A DNA stretch of 64,000 bases from Longimycelium tulufanense (GCF_014645795.1 NZ_BMMK01000011.1:108304-172303); one strand, 5' to 3'. Positions 8,846 through 18,758 are shown, counted from the first letter of the stretch. Made by a program: numbers and translations. Notes: generated from the sequence alone by a model not told the origin.

Positions 8846-10963
8846 TCAGGCGGTGGGCACCGAGGCCACTCCCGGGGCCAGGAACCGCTTCCCGGTCACC
8901 TTCTCCGAGATGCCGGCCCGGTCCAGGTACGGGGTGATGCCGCCGAGCCAGAACGGCCAGCCGGCGCCGAGGATCATGCACAGGTCGATGTCCTGCGCCT
9001 CGGCCACCACGCCCTCGTCCAGCATCAGCCGGATCTCCTCGGCCAGGACGGCCAGCGCGCGCTCCCGCACCTGCTCCTCGGTCTGCGCCGTGTCACCCTG
9101 CTGCCACAGCTCGGCGACCTCCGGGTCGACCTGCTGGTTGCCCTGCTCGTCCCAGGCCCAGACCGCGGTCTTGCCGGCCGCGACGAACCGCTTCATGTTC
9201 TCGCTGGCGCCGAACCGCTCCGGGAACGCGCCGTGCAGCGTCTCCGCGACGTGCAGCGCCACCGCCGGCCCGACCAGCTGCAGCAGCACCAGCGGGCTCA
9301 TCGGCAGCCCCAGCGGCGCCACCGCCCGGTCCGCCACCTCGAACGGGGTGCCCTCGTCGATCGAGGCGAGCACCTCGGTCAGGAACCGGGTGAGCAGCCG
9401 GTTGACCACGAACGCCGGCGCGTCCTTGACCAGCACGCAGGATTTCTTCAGCTCCTTGCCCACCGCGAACGCCGTCGCCAGCGACGCGTCGTCGGTCCGT
9501 TCTCCACGCACGATCTCCAGCAGCGGCAGCACCGCCACCGGGTTGAAGAAGTGGAACCCGACGACCCGCTCCGGGTGCTGGAGCTTGCCGGCCATTTCGG
9601 TGACCGACAGCGAGGAGGTGTTGGTCGCCAGCACGCACTCGGGCGTGACGTGCTGCTCCAACTCGGCGAACACCTGCTGCTTGACCGACATCTCCTCGAA
9701 CACGGCCTCGATGACGAAGTCCGCGTCGGCGAAGGCCGCCTTGTCCAGCGAGCCGGACACCAGCGCCTTGAGCCGGTTCGCCTCGTCGGGCGAGACCCGG
9801 CCCCTGCCCAGCAGCTTGTCGATCTCGGCGTGCACGTAACCCACGCCCTTGTCGATCCGGCCCTGGTCGATGTCGGTGAGCACCACCGGTACCTTCAGCC
9901 GCCGCACGAACAACAACGCCAGCTGGCTGGCCATCAGGCCGGCGCCGACGATGCCGACCTTGGCCACCGGCCGCGCCAAACCCTTGTCCGGCGCACCGGC
10001 CGGCCGCTTGGCCCGCTTCTGCACCAGGTTGAACGAGTACAGGCCGGCCCGCAGCTCGTCGGTCATGAGCAGGTCCGCCAGTGCCTCGTCCTCGGCGGCG
10101 AAGCCGCGGTCGAGGTCGTTCTCGCGGGCCAGCTCCAGCAGCTGCAGCGCGCGCAGCGGACCGGGCGCCGAACCGTGCGTCCTGCCCTCGACGACCGCCC
10201 GGCCGCGGGCGATCGCGGCGTCCCACGCCGCACCGCGGTCGATCTCCGGTCGCGCCGGGCTGATCTCGCCCCGGATCACCTTGGCCGCCCACAGCAGCGA
10301 CTGCTCCAGGAAGTCCGCCCCGTGCAGCAGCTCGTCGAAGATGCCGAGCTGGTGCGCCTGCGCCGGCTTGAGCATCTTGTTCTGGTTGAGGGCGTTCTCC
10401 AGGACCACCGTCACCGCGGCGTCCGCGCCGATCAGGTTCGGCAGCAGCTGTGTGCCGCCCCAGCCCGGCACCAGGCCCAAAAAGCACTCCGGCAACGCGA
10501 TCGCGGCCACGTTGGCCGCCACGGTCCGGTAGCGGCAGTGCAGCGCGACCTCCAGGCCACCGCCCATCGCCGCACCGTTGACGAAGGCGAAGGTCGGGAC
10601 CTCGGAGTCGCGCAGCCGGCGGAACACGGTGTGGCCGGCCTGGCCGATGGCCAGCGCCTGGTCCCGCTCGGTGATCTTGCCGACGCCGGTGAGGTCGGCG
10701 CCCACGGCGAAGATGAACGGCTTGCCGGTGACGGCGATGGCCACCGGGTTACCGGCGAACGCCTCGTCCAGCGCCGTGTTCAGGCTGGCCAGCCCGCCCG
10801 GGCCGAAGGTGTTCGGCTTGGTGTGGTCGTGCCCGTTGTCCAGGGTGACCAGCGCGATCTTGCCGTCCAGGCCGGGCACCTCGACGAACCGGGTGCTGGC
10901 CAAGGTGACGACCTCGTCCGGGAAGACCGCGCTGAAGTCCACGCGGGTGAGTGCCTCGGTCAC
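8846..10963 (-). CDS. fadB: Fatty-acid oxidation multifunctional protein (enoyl-CoA hydratase / 3-hydroxyacyl-CoA dehydrogenase)
   Basis: This enzyme catalyses hydration and NAD-dependent oxidation in beta-oxidation. The 705-aa product has an N-terminal crotonase domain (AMGGGLEVAL, and ALPECFLGLVPGWGGTQ with the catalytic Glu residues). A Rossmann domain follows (VGIVGAGLMASQLALLF), then VGFHFFNPVAVLPLLEIV with the catalytic His, and C-terminal dehydrogenase repeats. GTG 10963 overlaps the fadA stop as GTGA, giving tight coupling with the thiolase. The longer upstream frame lies over fadA and is not coding. Confidence 0.93.
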   Translation of the reverse strand: MTEALTRVDFSAVFPDEVVTLASTRFVEVPGLDGKIALVTLDNGHDHTKPNTFGPGGLASLNTALDEAFAGNPVAIAVTGKPFIFAVGADLTGVGKITERDQALAIGQAGHTVFRRLRDSEVPTFAFVNGAAMGGGLEVALHCRYRTVAANVAAIALPECFLGLVPGWGGTQLLPNLIGADAAVTVVLENALNQNKMLKPAQAHQLGIFDELLHGADFLEQSLLWAAKVIRGEISPARPEIDRGAAWDAAIARGRAVVEGRTHGSAPGPLRALQLLELARENDLDRGFAAEDEALADLLMTDELRAGLYSFNLVQKRAKRPAGAPDKGLARPVAKVGIVGAGLMASQLALLFVRRLKVPVVLTDIDQGRIDKGVGYVHAEIDKLLGRGRVSPDEANRLKALVSGSLDKAAFADADFVIEAVFEEMSVKQQVFAELEQHVTPECVLATNTSSLSVTEMAGKLQHPERVVGFHFFNPVAVLPLLEIVRGERTDDASLATAFAVGKELKKSCVLVKDAPAFVVNRLLTRFLTEVLASIDEGTPFEVADRAVAPLGLPMSPLVLLQLVGPAVALHVAETLHGAFPERFGASENMKRFVAAGKTAVWAWDEQGNQQVDPEVAELWQQGDTAQTEEQVRERALAVLAEEIRLMLDEGVVAEAQDIDLCMILGAGWPFWLGGITPYLDRAGISEKVTGKRFLAPGVASVPTA

Positions 10964-12201
10964 TTGTCGCCCCCGTTCCAGTGCGGGTTCTCCCAGATCA
11001 CGGTGCCGCCCATGCCGATCCCGATGCACATCGTGGTCATGCCGTAGCGCACGTCCGGGCGCTCGGCAAAGTGCCGCGACAGCTGCGTCATGAGCCGGAC
11101 GCCGGAGGAGGCCAGCGGGTGGCCGCACGCGATCGCGCCGCCCCACGGGTTCACCCGCGGGTCGTCGTCGGCGAGGCCGAAGTGGTCCAGGAACGCCAGG
11201 ACCTGCACGGCGAACGCCTCGTTGATCTCGAACAGGCCGATGTCGTCGATGGACAGGCCGGTGCGAGCGAGCACCTTCTCGGTGGCCGGCACCGGGCCGA
11301 CGCCCATGACCTCCGGGTCCACGCCGGCGAAGGCGTAGCCCACCAGCCTCATCGCGACCGGCAGGCCCAGCTCGGCCGCGGTGTCGGAGTCGGCCAGGAT
11401 GCAGCCGGTGGCGCCGTCGTTGAGACCGGCGGCGTTGCCCGGGGTGACCCGGCCGTGCGGGCGGAACGGCGTCTTCAGGCCGGCCAGCGTCTCCAGCGTG
11501 GTGCCCGGCCGCGGCGGCTCGTCGGCGGTGGCCAGGCCCCAGCCGTTCGCCGCGGAGCGGGTGGCCACCGGGACCAGGTCGGCGCCGATCCTGCCGGCCT
11601 TGGCCGCGGCGTCGTACTTGGCCTGCGAGGCCACCGCGTACGCGTCGGCGCGCTCCTTGGTCAGGTGCGGGAACCGGTCGTGCAGGTTCTCCGCGGTCTG
11701 GCCCATCACCAGTGCCGAGGGGTCGACCAGCTTGTCGGCCAGGAACCGCGGGTTGGGGTCGACGCCCTCACCCATCGGGTGGCGACCCATGTGCTCGACA
11801 CCGCCGGCGATCACCACGTCGTAGGCACCGAAGGCGATACCGCTCGCGCTGGTGGTCACCGCCGTCATGGCGCCGGCGCACATCCGGTCGATCGCGTAGC
11901 CGGGCACCGACTTCGGCAGCCCGGCCAGGATGGCGGCGGTACGGCCGATCGTCAGGCCCTGATCGCCGATCTGGGTGGTGGCGGCGACGGCCACCTCGTC
12001 AACGCGCTGCGGCGGCAGCTCGGGATGCCGCCGCAGCAACTCGCGGATGACCTTGACGACCAGGTCGTCGGCGCGGGTCTCGGCGTAGATGCCCTTCGGG
12101 CCGGCCTTGCCGAACGGCGTGCGGACGCCGTCGACGAAAACCACGTTCCGAACGGCGCGCGCACTGGTGCCGGACGATGCCGGCGCAGCGGGTGCGGCCA
12201 C
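10960..12201 (-). CDS. fadA: Acetyl-CoA acyltransferase (3-ketoacyl-CoA thiolase)
   Basis: This thiolase performs the last step of beta-oxidation, cleaving 3-ketoacyl-CoA with CoA, and probably forms a trifunctional complex with the next gene. The nucleophilic Cys is in AIDRMCAGAM, the NEAFA motif and GGAIACGHPLASSG carry the catalytic His, and CIGIGMGG holds the second Cys. I chose GTG 12201, preceded by GGAGGAG at six bases. The in-frame ATG at 12234 has no such site and would put the RBS inside the gene. Confidence 0.93.
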   Translation of the reverse strand: MAAPAAPASSGTSARAVRNVVFVDGVRTPFGKAGPKGIYAETRADDLVVKVIRELLRRHPELPPQRVDEVAVAATTQIGDQGLTIGRTAAILAGLPKSVPGYAIDRMCAGAMTAVTTSASGIAFGAYDVVIAGGVEHMGRHPMGEGVDPNPRFLADKLVDPSALVMGQTAENLHDRFPHLTKERADAYAVASQAKYDAAAKAGRIGADLVPVATRSAANGWGLATADEPPRPGTTLETLAGLKTPFRPHGRVTPGNAAGLNDGATGCILADSDTAAELGLPVAMRLVGYAFAGVDPEVMGVGPVPATEKVLARTGLSIDDIGLFEINEAFAVQVLAFLDHFGLADDDPRVNPWGGAIACGHPLASSGVRLMTQLSRHFAERPDVRYGMTTMCIGIGMGGTVIWENPHWNGGDK

Positions 12202-12273
12202 GGCGTGCTCCTCCACAGGTACGGGCAACAACATGCGGCTCCAGCGGACGCACGGAATGGCCGCGCGCCATCG

Positions 12274-12319
12274 CTACTGGCCGGTAACCGGCACTCTAGC
12301 CGTCGTTACTGGCGGGTAA
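12274..12319 (-). promoter_or_regulatory. Two palindromic operator candidates upstream of fadA
   Basis: CTACTGGCCGGTAA (12274-12287) and TTACTGGCGGGTAA (12306-12319) share the pattern YTAC-N6-GTAA, with centres 32 bp apart, about three helical turns. A -10-like TAGAGT on the minus strand (12299-12294) lies between them. The arrangement suits repression of fadAB by a TetR-type fatty-acid regulator. The regulator is not in this window. Confidence 0.45.
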
Positions 12320-12459
12320 CCACAGGTGTCGCTCTGTTGGGTCGCTCACACCAGCTTGCCCTCGGTGCACACACCCACCGAGCCCCGAGCACATTGACGC
12401 CGGAACCGCAGGTCCTCCCTATTACTACGAGTAGCACCCTGTTCGGTCGTCGCCGCGAG

Positions 12460-13704
12460 TCACGCCGGGGTGGCGTGCATCGCCTCGCTCAACGCCTCCG
12501 CCGTCATGTCGATCTGCCAGTTCCGCGCACCCCCGGTCCGCAGGGCCGCGGCCACTCCCGCAGGGGACACGTCCGCCGGTGGCTGCCAGCAGGTGCGGCG
12601 CACCAGATCCGGGCTGAGCAGGTTCTCCACCGGCAACCGGTGCTGCGAGGCGATTCCGGTCAACACCGCCCGGGCCGCCGTGAGCCGCGCCGCCGCGACC
12701 GGGTCGCGGTCCGCCCACCGGTTGGGCGGGGGAGGGCCGTCGTGGGCCGGCGACGGGTCCGGCAGCTCCTTCTTGGGCAACCGGCGGGCCCGCTCCAACG
12801 CACCCATCCAGACCCCGGCCAGCTTGCGTTGCGCCCGGCCCCGGTACACCGGCAGCTTCAACAGCTCGGCGATGCCCTCCGGGTTCGCGCCCACCGCGTC
12901 GACGATCGCGCTGTCCGGCAACACCCGGCCCGGGGCGATGTCCCGCTCCCGGGCGATGGCGTCCCTGGCCTCCCACAACGCACGAACCGCCGCAAGCTGG
13001 CGCGGCGAGCGCAGCTTGTGGATGCCCGAGGTACGCCGCCACGGCTCCGCGCGCGGCTGCGGGGGCGGCGCGGTGCGCACCGCCTCGAACTCCTCCAACG
13101 CCCACGCGAGCTTGCCCTGCGCGGTCAGCTCCTCCTCCAACGCCGCACGCAGCGGGATCAGCAGCTCGACGTCCAGCGCCGCATAGGTGAGCCAGTCGGC
13201 CGGCAGCGGGCGGCGGGACCAGTCGGCGGCGCCGTGCCCCTTCTCCAACCGGTAACCCAGCATGCGCTCGACCAGGGCACCCAACGCCACCCGATCGAAG
13301 CCGGCCAGCCGGCCGGCCAGCTCGGTGTCGAACAACGTCTCCGGCCGCAGGCCCAGCTCGGCCAGGCACGGCAGGTCCTGGGAGGCGGCGTGCACCACCC
13401 ACTCCGTGCCGGCCAACGACTCCACCAGCGGATCCAGCCGGCCGCCCAGGGCGATCGGGTCCACCAGCACGGTGCCCGCGCCGTCCCGGCGCAGCTGCAC
13501 CAGGTAGGCCCGCTGCGAGTAGCGATAACCAGAGGCACGCTCGGTGTCCACCGCGACCGGTCCGCCGGCCGCGGCCAGGTTCCGGGCGACGCGCCGTAGC
13601 GCGGCCGGGTCGGCCACCACGGGCGGCACCCCGCCGGCGGGCTCCGTCAGCGGCACCGGCTCGGGGTCACCGGATCCGGCGGTGTCGGCGTAGGGAACTT
13701 CCAC
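12460..13704 (-). CDS. rnd: Ribonuclease D-like 3'-5' exonuclease with HRDC domain
   Basis: This DEDD-family exonuclease acts in RNA 3' processing. The 414-aa product carries VAVDTERASGY (first Asp and Glu), HAASQDLPCLAELG (second Asp) and LTYAALDVELLIPL (Tyr and last Asp), completing the DEDDy set. An HRDC helical domain lies around residues 235-310, followed by an actinobacterial C-terminal extension. In actinomycetes this gene usually neighbours dxs, DUF3000 and hemE, all of which occur in this window. A long overlapping frame on the same strand is an artefact. Confidence 0.9.
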   Translation of the reverse strand: MEVPYADTAGSGDPEPVPLTEPAGGVPPVVADPAALRRVARNLAAAGGPVAVDTERASGYRYSQRAYLVQLRRDGAGTVLVDPIALGGRLDPLVESLAGTEWVVHAASQDLPCLAELGLRPETLFDTELAGRLAGFDRVALGALVERMLGYRLEKGHGAADWSRRPLPADWLTYAALDVELLIPLRAALEEELTAQGKLAWALEEFEAVRTAPPPQPRAEPWRRTSGIHKLRSPRQLAAVRALWEARDAIARERDIAPGRVLPDSAIVDAVGANPEGIAELLKLPVYRGRAQRKLAGVWMGALERARRLPKKELPDPSPAHDGPPPPNRWADRDPVAAARLTAARAVLTGIASQHRLPVENLLSPDLVRRTCWQPPADVSPAGVAAALRTGGARNWQIDMTAEALSEAMHATPA

Positions 13705-13788
13705 GGCGGCAGACCCTACGACGAAACGGGCCCTCCGTGCCGGCGTTTCCGACCGGAGGTCCGTCGGGTGGCGGCATGCGCAGGGCCA

Positions 13789-13827
13789 CCCGACGGCCCC
13801 GGGACGCGCCGTCCCGGGGCCGTCGGG
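13789..13827. terminator. Strong hairpin after response-regulator gene
   Basis: A 17-bp GC-rich perfect stem with a 5-base loop lies 26 bases beyond the end of the minus-strand regulator gene at 13853. Confidence 0.75.
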
Positions 13828-13852
13828 CCAACGCCCGTGCCGGGCGGCCGTG

Positions 13853-14569
13853 CTACCGGATCACACCGGCCCGCATGGCCAGCGCGACCATCTGCGCACG
13901 GTCGCCGGTGCCCAGCTTGCGCCCGATCCGCGACAGGTGACTCTTCACCGTGAGCGCGGACAGGTTGAGCGCTTCCCCGATCTCCTTGTTGGACCGGCCA
14001 TCAGCCACCAGCTGCAGCACCTCCACCTCGCGCGCGGAAAGCTCCCGCGGCGTGTTGTCGGTGCCGGGCACCCTGGTGCCGGCGGCCAGTACCGGAGCGA
14101 CGCTCGGATCGGCGTACACGCCGCCGTCGAGGACCCGCCGCACGCCGTCCGTGACCACCATCGGCGAGGCGGACTTCAGCAGGTACGCCTGGGCGCCTGC
14201 CTGGAAGGCCGCCCGGACCGCATACGGGTCGTCGGACGAGGCGAGGACCACGATCCGCGGCCAGCCCTGGGCACGGAGCTCCGTGACCAGGTCGATGCCG
14301 CTCCCGTCCGGGAGACCGAGGTCGAGGATGGCGAGGTCGCACGGGCCCGTCGCCAGGGCACGCGCCCTGGCCTCGGCCACCGATGCGGCCTCGTGTACGG
14401 TGCCCGCGCCCATCTGCTGCAGCCGGGCGGCGATGGCCTCCCGCAGCAGTGGATGGTCGTCGACCACCAACACCGAAAACAGCTCTTCCCGCGGGTGCGG
14501 GACCATGTTCGCCGGCAACGAGCCGGCTGGCGTGGTTCGAACGGCCTGACCTAAGCCGACGGCAGCCAC
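13853..14569 (-). CDS. NarL/LuxR-type response regulator
   Basis: The 238-aa product has a receiver domain ([17 protein letters not shown], then [13 protein letters not shown] with the phospho-Asp, and LLKSASP with the Lys). A LuxR helix-turn-helix follows ([29 protein letters not shown], shown here by its key residues E-V-L and S-N-K-E-I). GTG 14569 follows AGGGAGG at seven bases; the ATG at 14611 lacks a site. About 30 residues precede the receiver domain. No partner kinase gene is adjacent, so it is an orphan regulator. Confidence 0.88.
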   Translation of the reverse strand: MAAVGLGQAVRTTPAGSLPANMVPHPREELFSVLVVDDHPLLREAIAARLQQMGAGTVHEAASVAEARARALATGPCDLAILDLGLPDGSGIDLVTELRAQGWPRIVVLASSDDPYAVRAAFQAGAQAYLLKSASPMVVTDGVRRVLDGGVYADPSVAPVLAAGTRVPGTDNTPRELSAREVEVLQLVADGRSNKEIGEALNLSALTVKSHLSRIGRKLGTGDRAQMVALAMRAGVIR

Positions 14570-14824
14570 GTCACTACCTCCCTGGAGTCGGTCGTGCCCC
14601 CCGACCGGCACCGGGACTCTCGACCGATCAGCCGCGCCACTGATCGACCGAAAGTGGTGTCGACGTCAGGCAGCGTAGCCGCCCGAGGGGTTCTGCGGGA
14701 CGATCAATCGGGTATCTATCCCGATCGAGTTGTGACGGGGGCCCTCCCGGATAGCACGATCGTGGGAACCAACCGCACCTCGCTAACGACGCAGCGCTGT
14801 CCGACGACTAACTGGAGTTGTCTA
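14570..14824. promoter_or_regulatory. Divergent promoter region with inverted repeats
   Basis: This 255-base region lies between the regulator and the dipeptidase. It contains ATCGGG-N7-CCCGAT at 14707-14725. A second inverted repeat near 14625-14646, CGATCAG-N8-CTGATCG, is closer to the regulator gene. Both are candidate operators for the divergent genes; neither matches a motif I can name. Confidence 0.35.
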
Positions 14825-15967
14825 GTGCCGACGGAAGACGCTCTCGCGTGTGCCCGGGCCCTGCTCCGTGACGCACCCCTGGTGGACGGTCACAACGACC
14901 TTCCCTGGGCGCTGCGCGAGGGCGTCGGCGGTGACCTGGACCGGATCGATCTGGCCCGGGAACAGCCGAGCTTCCACACCGACCTGGCCCGGCTCCGCCG
15001 CGGGGGAGTAGGGGTGCAGTTCTGGTCCGTCTGGGTGCCCGGCCAGCTCGCCGGCGACGCCGCCGTCACCACCACCCTGGAGCAGGTCGAGCTGGTCCAC
15101 GAGCTGATTCGCCGCTACCCCGAACGCCTCGGCTTCGCCGGGTCCGCGGCCGAGGCCGAGCGCCTCGCCGCGGGTGGCCGGGTCGCGTCCCTGCTCGGCG
15201 CCGAGGGCGGGCACTGCATCGGCGGCTCGTTGGGCGCGCTCCGGGCGCTGTACCGGCTCGGCGTGCGGTACCTGACGCTCACCCACAACCAGAACGTGCC
15301 CTGGGCCGACTCCGCCACCGACGTGCCGGCCGCCGGCGGGTTGACCGGTTTCGGCCGCGAGGTGGTCCGGGAGATGAACCGCCTGGGCATGCTGGTCGAC
15401 CTCTCCCACGTGGCCGAGACGACCATGCACGACGCGTTGGACGTCTCCGCGGCGCCGGTGTTGTTCAGCCACTCGTCCTGCCGGGCGGTCGCCGAGCACC
15501 CCCGCAACGTGCCGGACGACGTCCTCACCCGGTTGGCCGACAACGGCGGGGTGTGCATGATCACGTTCGTGCCGGCATTCGTCTCGCCCGAGCTGGCCGC
15601 CTGGCACGCCGAGCTGCGGGCGGAGATGGAACGGGCCGGCGAGGACTACCGCGACCTCACCGCCCGGGACGTGGCCGCCCACCGGCGTGCCGAACGGCAC
15701 CCACGGCCCGGGGCGACCCTCGAGCAGGTGGTCGAGCACGTCGAGCACGCCCGCGAGGTTGCCGGCATCGACCACATCGGCCTCGGTGGCGACTACGACG
15801 GTGCCGGTGAGTTCCCACCCGGCCTGTCGGACGTGACCGGCTACCCGCGCCTGGTCGTCGCCCTGCTGGACCGCGGCTGGAGCGAGGACGACTGTACGAA
15901 GCTGGCCGGCCGCAACGCCCTGCGCGTCCTCCGCGACGCCGAGGACGTCGCCGCGAAGCTCCGTTGA
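14825..15967 (+). CDS. Membrane dipeptidase (peptidase family M19)
   Basis: This is a zinc-dependent dipeptidase of the renal-dipeptidase family. The 380-aa product has the metal-binding DGHNDLPW motif close to the N-terminus, the bridging Glu in LLGAEGGH, His residues in LSHVAE and FSHSSCRAV, and the conserved [11 protein letters not shown] 14825 is preceded by GGAG at 7 bases. The long in-frame 5' extension crosses the promoter region and is not coding. No signal peptide is present, so it probably acts in the cytoplasm on dipeptides. Confidence 0.9.
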   Translation: MPTEDALACARALLRDAPLVDGHNDLPWALREGVGGDLDRIDLAREQPSFHTDLARLRRGGVGVQFWSVWVPGQLAGDAAVTTTLEQVELVHELIRRYPERLGFAGSAAEAERLAAGGRVASLLGAEGGHCIGGSLGALRALYRLGVRYLTLTHNQNVPWADSATDVPAAGGLTGFGREVVREMNRLGMLVDLSHVAETTMHDALDVSAAPVLFSHSSCRAVAEHPRNVPDDVLTRLADNGGVCMITFVPAFVSPELAAWHAELRAEMERAGEDYRDLTARDVAAHRRAERHPRPGATLEQVVEHVEHAREVAGIDHIGLGGDYDGAGEFPPGLSDVTGYPRLVVALLDRGWSEDDCTKLAGRNALRVLRDAEDVAAKLR

Positions 15968-16241
15968 GCACGTCGGCCCGTCCGACGGCGGCCGGCACGT
16001 CACGCCGGGAGACGTCCCGAAGGCCCGCGTCCGCCCCCGGCGCGACCCCGCCCGGCACGAAGAGCATTTCGTGTCGTAGATATGTTGCCGCCTGAACAAG
16101 TTGTCGGGCGCGCATCAAATTGCGTCCAGATGGGTAGCTTTTTTATGTTTCTTTCCGTGGTGTGGATCACCGCGATGACCACTCATTCTCGACTATTGTG
16201 GAAATTGGAGGTCCGTTCAACTGTCACGCAGGGAATGGAGA
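15968..16241. other. Intergenic region, locally A+T-rich
   Basis: This 274-base region between the dipeptidase and the secreted-protein gene is clearly richer in A+T around 16075-16205 than its surroundings. It probably holds the promoter of the downstream gene. No gene or terminator stood out. Confidence 0.4.
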
Positions 16242-16706
16242 ATGGGTCACATGTTCGCAATTGTTCGACGACTCGCGGTGGTCGGTGCCGCACTGGGTGT
16301 GGGCGCGTGCGTGGCCACCGCGGGCGCCGGTGTCGCGATGGCGCAGCAGGTCACGTCCGGCCAGGCGGGGGTGCAGATGGCGCCGCTGTCCGTCCGACAC
16401 GAGGCAGGGCACTCGGTCATCAGCGTCACCAACGGCGGGGGATACGTCCTTCGCGCCTATGTCGACTACACGCAGAATGGTACAAAGCACGAGTTGTTCG
16501 ACGCCAAGAGCCTGGGGTTCACGGCGGATTTCGATGTTCCGGACGACGCAACCGACGTGACCATGCGGCTGGACGTGTACGGAGCGCTTTTCCCCGACCA
16601 CACGTTCTACACGAAGCACTGGGATTCGTTGGCCGAAGGCCAGCACAGGTGCTTCAAAACCTGGGGAACCGCATTTGACGGCTACGCCGCCGAAGTAGCG
16701 TGCTGA
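16242..16706 (+). CDS. Small secreted protein resembling thiol-activated cytolysin C-terminal domain
   Basis: The 154-aa product has a Sec-type signal peptide (basic start, hydrophobic core, AMA before QQ at about residue 34). The mature part of about 115 residues is beta-rich. Its order of motifs, GGYVLRAYVDYT, then a Gly-Phe-x-Ala-x-Phe strand, IPxxAT-like VPDDATDVTMRL, and KTWGTAF near the end, resembles domain 4 of cholesterol-dependent cytolysins. The pore-forming domains and the undecapeptide are missing. Two Cys residues near the end could form a disulfide. CAGGGA seven bases upstream supports ATG 16242. The homology is a pattern judgement. Confidence 0.6.
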   Translation: MGHMFAIVRRLAVVGAALGVGACVATAGAGVAMAQQVTSGQAGVQMAPLSVRHEAGHSVISVTNGGGYVLRAYVDYTQNGTKHELFDAKSLGFTADFDVPDDATDVTMRLDVYGALFPDHTFYTKHWDSLAEGQHRCFKTWGTAFDGYAAEVAC

Positions 16707-16801
16707 GCACGCCGGTCAACATCGGCTGAGTTCGGCTGGCGGGTTCGAGGGACGGGCTTCCACGGCCACCTGCCCCAGGTTCGCCGCTCTCGGTGGTCGC
16801 T

Positions 16802-16843
16802 CGTGGGCAGGTTCGGCGGCTTCGGCTGCCGAACCTGCCCACG
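16802..16843. terminator. Bidirectional hairpin between convergent genes
   Basis: A 16-bp perfect stem (CGTGGGCAGGTTCGGC and its complement) with a 10-base loop lies between the secreted-protein gene and the convergent DUF3000 gene. The rest of the 290-base gap (16707-16996) is very G+C-rich and shows no gene. Confidence 0.75.
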
Positions 16844-16996
16844 CCCGCGTCCCGGGCGGGGCCGCGCCGTCCGTCGACCCGCGCGACCGGCCCCGTGGGG
16901 CGGAGCGGCTCGCTGGCACCCAGGCGCCAAGGCGGCCCGCCCGGGCGGGCCTGGGGCTGGCTCGGTCGCGCGGTGCCCGGCGGCCGTCCCGGCGGT

Positions 16997-17560
16997 TCAG
17001 CCGCTCTGCCGCTGGCCGAGGTAGGCGACGCCCACCGGCGGCAGGCCGGCCGCGTTGGCCAACAGCTCGCAGAACGCCTCGCCGTGCGGTGCCAGGTCGG
17101 TGTCCAGCGCGGTCCACGACCCCCGCAGCTCCAGGTCGTGGGTGTGCGGGGGGCCGGAGATGTGGCCGAAGCGGGCCGAGGAGGTCAGCGTGATCGTGCC
17201 GCCCAGGGCCACGTGCTCGGCCCCGCAGCCCTCCAGCGCCTCGGTGAGCCACGACCAGCCCACGTCCGGCAGCAGCGGGTCGGTCACCACCTCGGGGTCG
17301 AGCTCGGCCCGCGCGTAGACGACCAGCCGTAACACCCCGCCCCACGCCTCGTCGCCGTCCGGGTCGTGCAGCAGCACGAGCCGGCCGGTGGCCAGCTCGC
17401 CGGCCGGCCCGTCGACCTCGGCGGCGAGCGCGAACGTCCAGGGGGCGAGCCGCTGCGGCGGGCGCACCTCGTCCAGCTCCACCTCGGGCCGCGGCCGCAC
17501 CGAACGCAACGCCGCCACCGCCCGTCGGAAAACCTCGGGCACTCCCGACAACCCGGTCAC
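16997..17560 (-). CDS. DUF3000 family protein
   Basis: This 187-aa conserved actinobacterial protein is of unknown function. It is commonly found beside hemE and RNase D, as here. Recognisable stretches are VPEVFRRAVAALRSVRPRPEV, GGTITLTSSARFGHISGPP and HDLELRGSWTALDTD. The start is GTG 17560, with no ribosome-binding site. A -10-like TACAGT ends seven bases upstream, suggesting a leaderless transcript. It is divergent from hemE. Confidence 0.85.
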   Translation of the reverse strand: MTGLSGVPEVFRRAVAALRSVRPRPEVELDEVRPPQRLAPWTFALAAEVDGPAGELATGRLVLLHDPDGDEAWGGVLRLVVYARAELDPEVVTDPLLPDVGWSWLTEALEGCGAEHVALGGTITLTSSARFGHISGPPHTHDLELRGSWTALDTDLAPHGEAFCELLANAAGLPPVGVAYLGQRQSG

Positions 17561-17672
17561 GGGGCTGACTGTATGCCCGGACCCCGGTCCAGGGCGGCCA
17601 GACGCGCCGACCCTGACGTGGTCGTGAAGGCGAGGCGGGTCAGCCCGGTGCTGCCGCGGCACCCGTGCGACG

Positions 17673-18758
17673 ATGGGCGGCGAGATGACGAACGGCGAGA
17701 AGAACGTAGCGCCGGTCTCGGGCCGCCGGGACCTCACCAACGCTCCCCTCCTGGTCGCCGCGCGCGGTGGAACGCCGGCGCGGATCCCGGTGTGGTTCAT
17801 GCGCCAGGCCGGCCGCTCGCTGCCGGAGTACCGGGCGGTGCGCAGGGGCATCCCGATGCTGGAAGCCTGTTTCACCCCGGACCTGGCCTGCGAGATCACC
17901 CTGCAGCCGGTGCGGCGGCACGGGGTGGACGCCGCGATCCTGTTCAGCGACATCGTGGTGCCGTTGGTGGCCGCCGGGGTGCAGTTGGACATCGTGGCCG
18001 GGGTCGGGCCGGTGGTGCCCTTCCCGGTGCGGTCCACCGCCGATGTGGCCGGGTTGCCGAAGCTGGAGCCGGAGCAGGTGGAGCCGGTCGCACAGACCGT
18101 GCGCCTGCTCGTCGGCGAGCTGGGCGACACCCCGTTGATCGGGTTCGCCGGGGCCCCCTTCACGCTGGCCTCCTACCTCGTCGAGGGTGGCCCCAGCCGA
18201 CACCACGAGCGCACCAAGGCCCTCATGCACTCCGACCCGCAGACCTGGCACGAGCTGCTGGACCGGCTGGCCGAGATCACCCTGGAGTTCCTGCGGGTGC
18301 AGGTGGCGGCCGGCGTGGACGCCGTCCAGCTCTTCGACTCCTGGGCCGGGGCGCTGCCGGCGGCCGACTACCGGCGGTTCGTGTTGCCGCACTCGCGACG
18401 GGTGCTGGCCGGACTGGCCGACGCGGGGATTCCGCGCATCCACTTCGGCGTGGGTACCGGGGAGCTGCTCGGCGCCATGCGCGAGGCGGGCGCGGACGTC
18501 GTCGGCGTCGACTGGCGGGTGCCGCTCGACGCGGCGGCGGGTCGGGTCCCCGGGGCCGCGCTGCAGGGCAACCTCGACCCGGCACTGCTGTTCGCCGGCG
18601 CGGAGGTGGTCGAGACGGAGGTACGGCGGGTCGTAACGCAGGGCCGCGCCGCCACCGGGCACATCTTCAACCTGGGGCACGGCGTCCTGCCCGAGACCGA
18701 CCCGGACGTGTTGACCCGCGTGGTCGAGCTGGTGCACTCGCTGGAGCCGGCCGGGTGA
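17673..18758 (+). CDS. hemE: Uroporphyrinogen decarboxylase
   Basis: This enzyme decarboxylates uroporphyrinogen III to coproporphyrinogen III in haem synthesis. The 361-aa product carries the signature [15 protein letters not shown] at about residues 39-53, the catalytic Asp in ILFSDIVVP, and the second signature [13 protein letters not shown]. Either ATG 17673 or ATG 17685 may be the start; both fit the family length. The stop overlaps the hemY start by one base. Confidence 0.95.
   Translation: MGGEMTNGEKNVAPVSGRRDLTNAPLLVAARGGTPARIPVWFMRQAGRSLPEYRAVRRGIPMLEACFTPDLACEITLQPVRRHGVDAAILFSDIVVPLVAAGVQLDIVAGVGPVVPFPVRSTADVAGLPKLEPEQVEPVAQTVRLLVGELGDTPLIGFAGAPFTLASYLVEGGPSRHHERTKALMHSDPQTWHELLDRLAEITLEFLRVQVAAGVDAVQLFDSWAGALPAADYRRFVLPHSRRVLAGLADAGIPRIHFGVGTGELLGAMREAGADVVGVDWRVPLDAAAGRVPGAALQGNLDPALLFAGAEVVETEVRRVVTQGRAATGHIFNLGHGVLPETDPDVLTRVVELVHSLEPAG

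Noticed and set aside
12425-13402. Second minus-strand frame inside RNase D
   Set aside because: Gly/Arg-rich low-complexity translation with no motifs; RNase D frame carries all DEDD residues.
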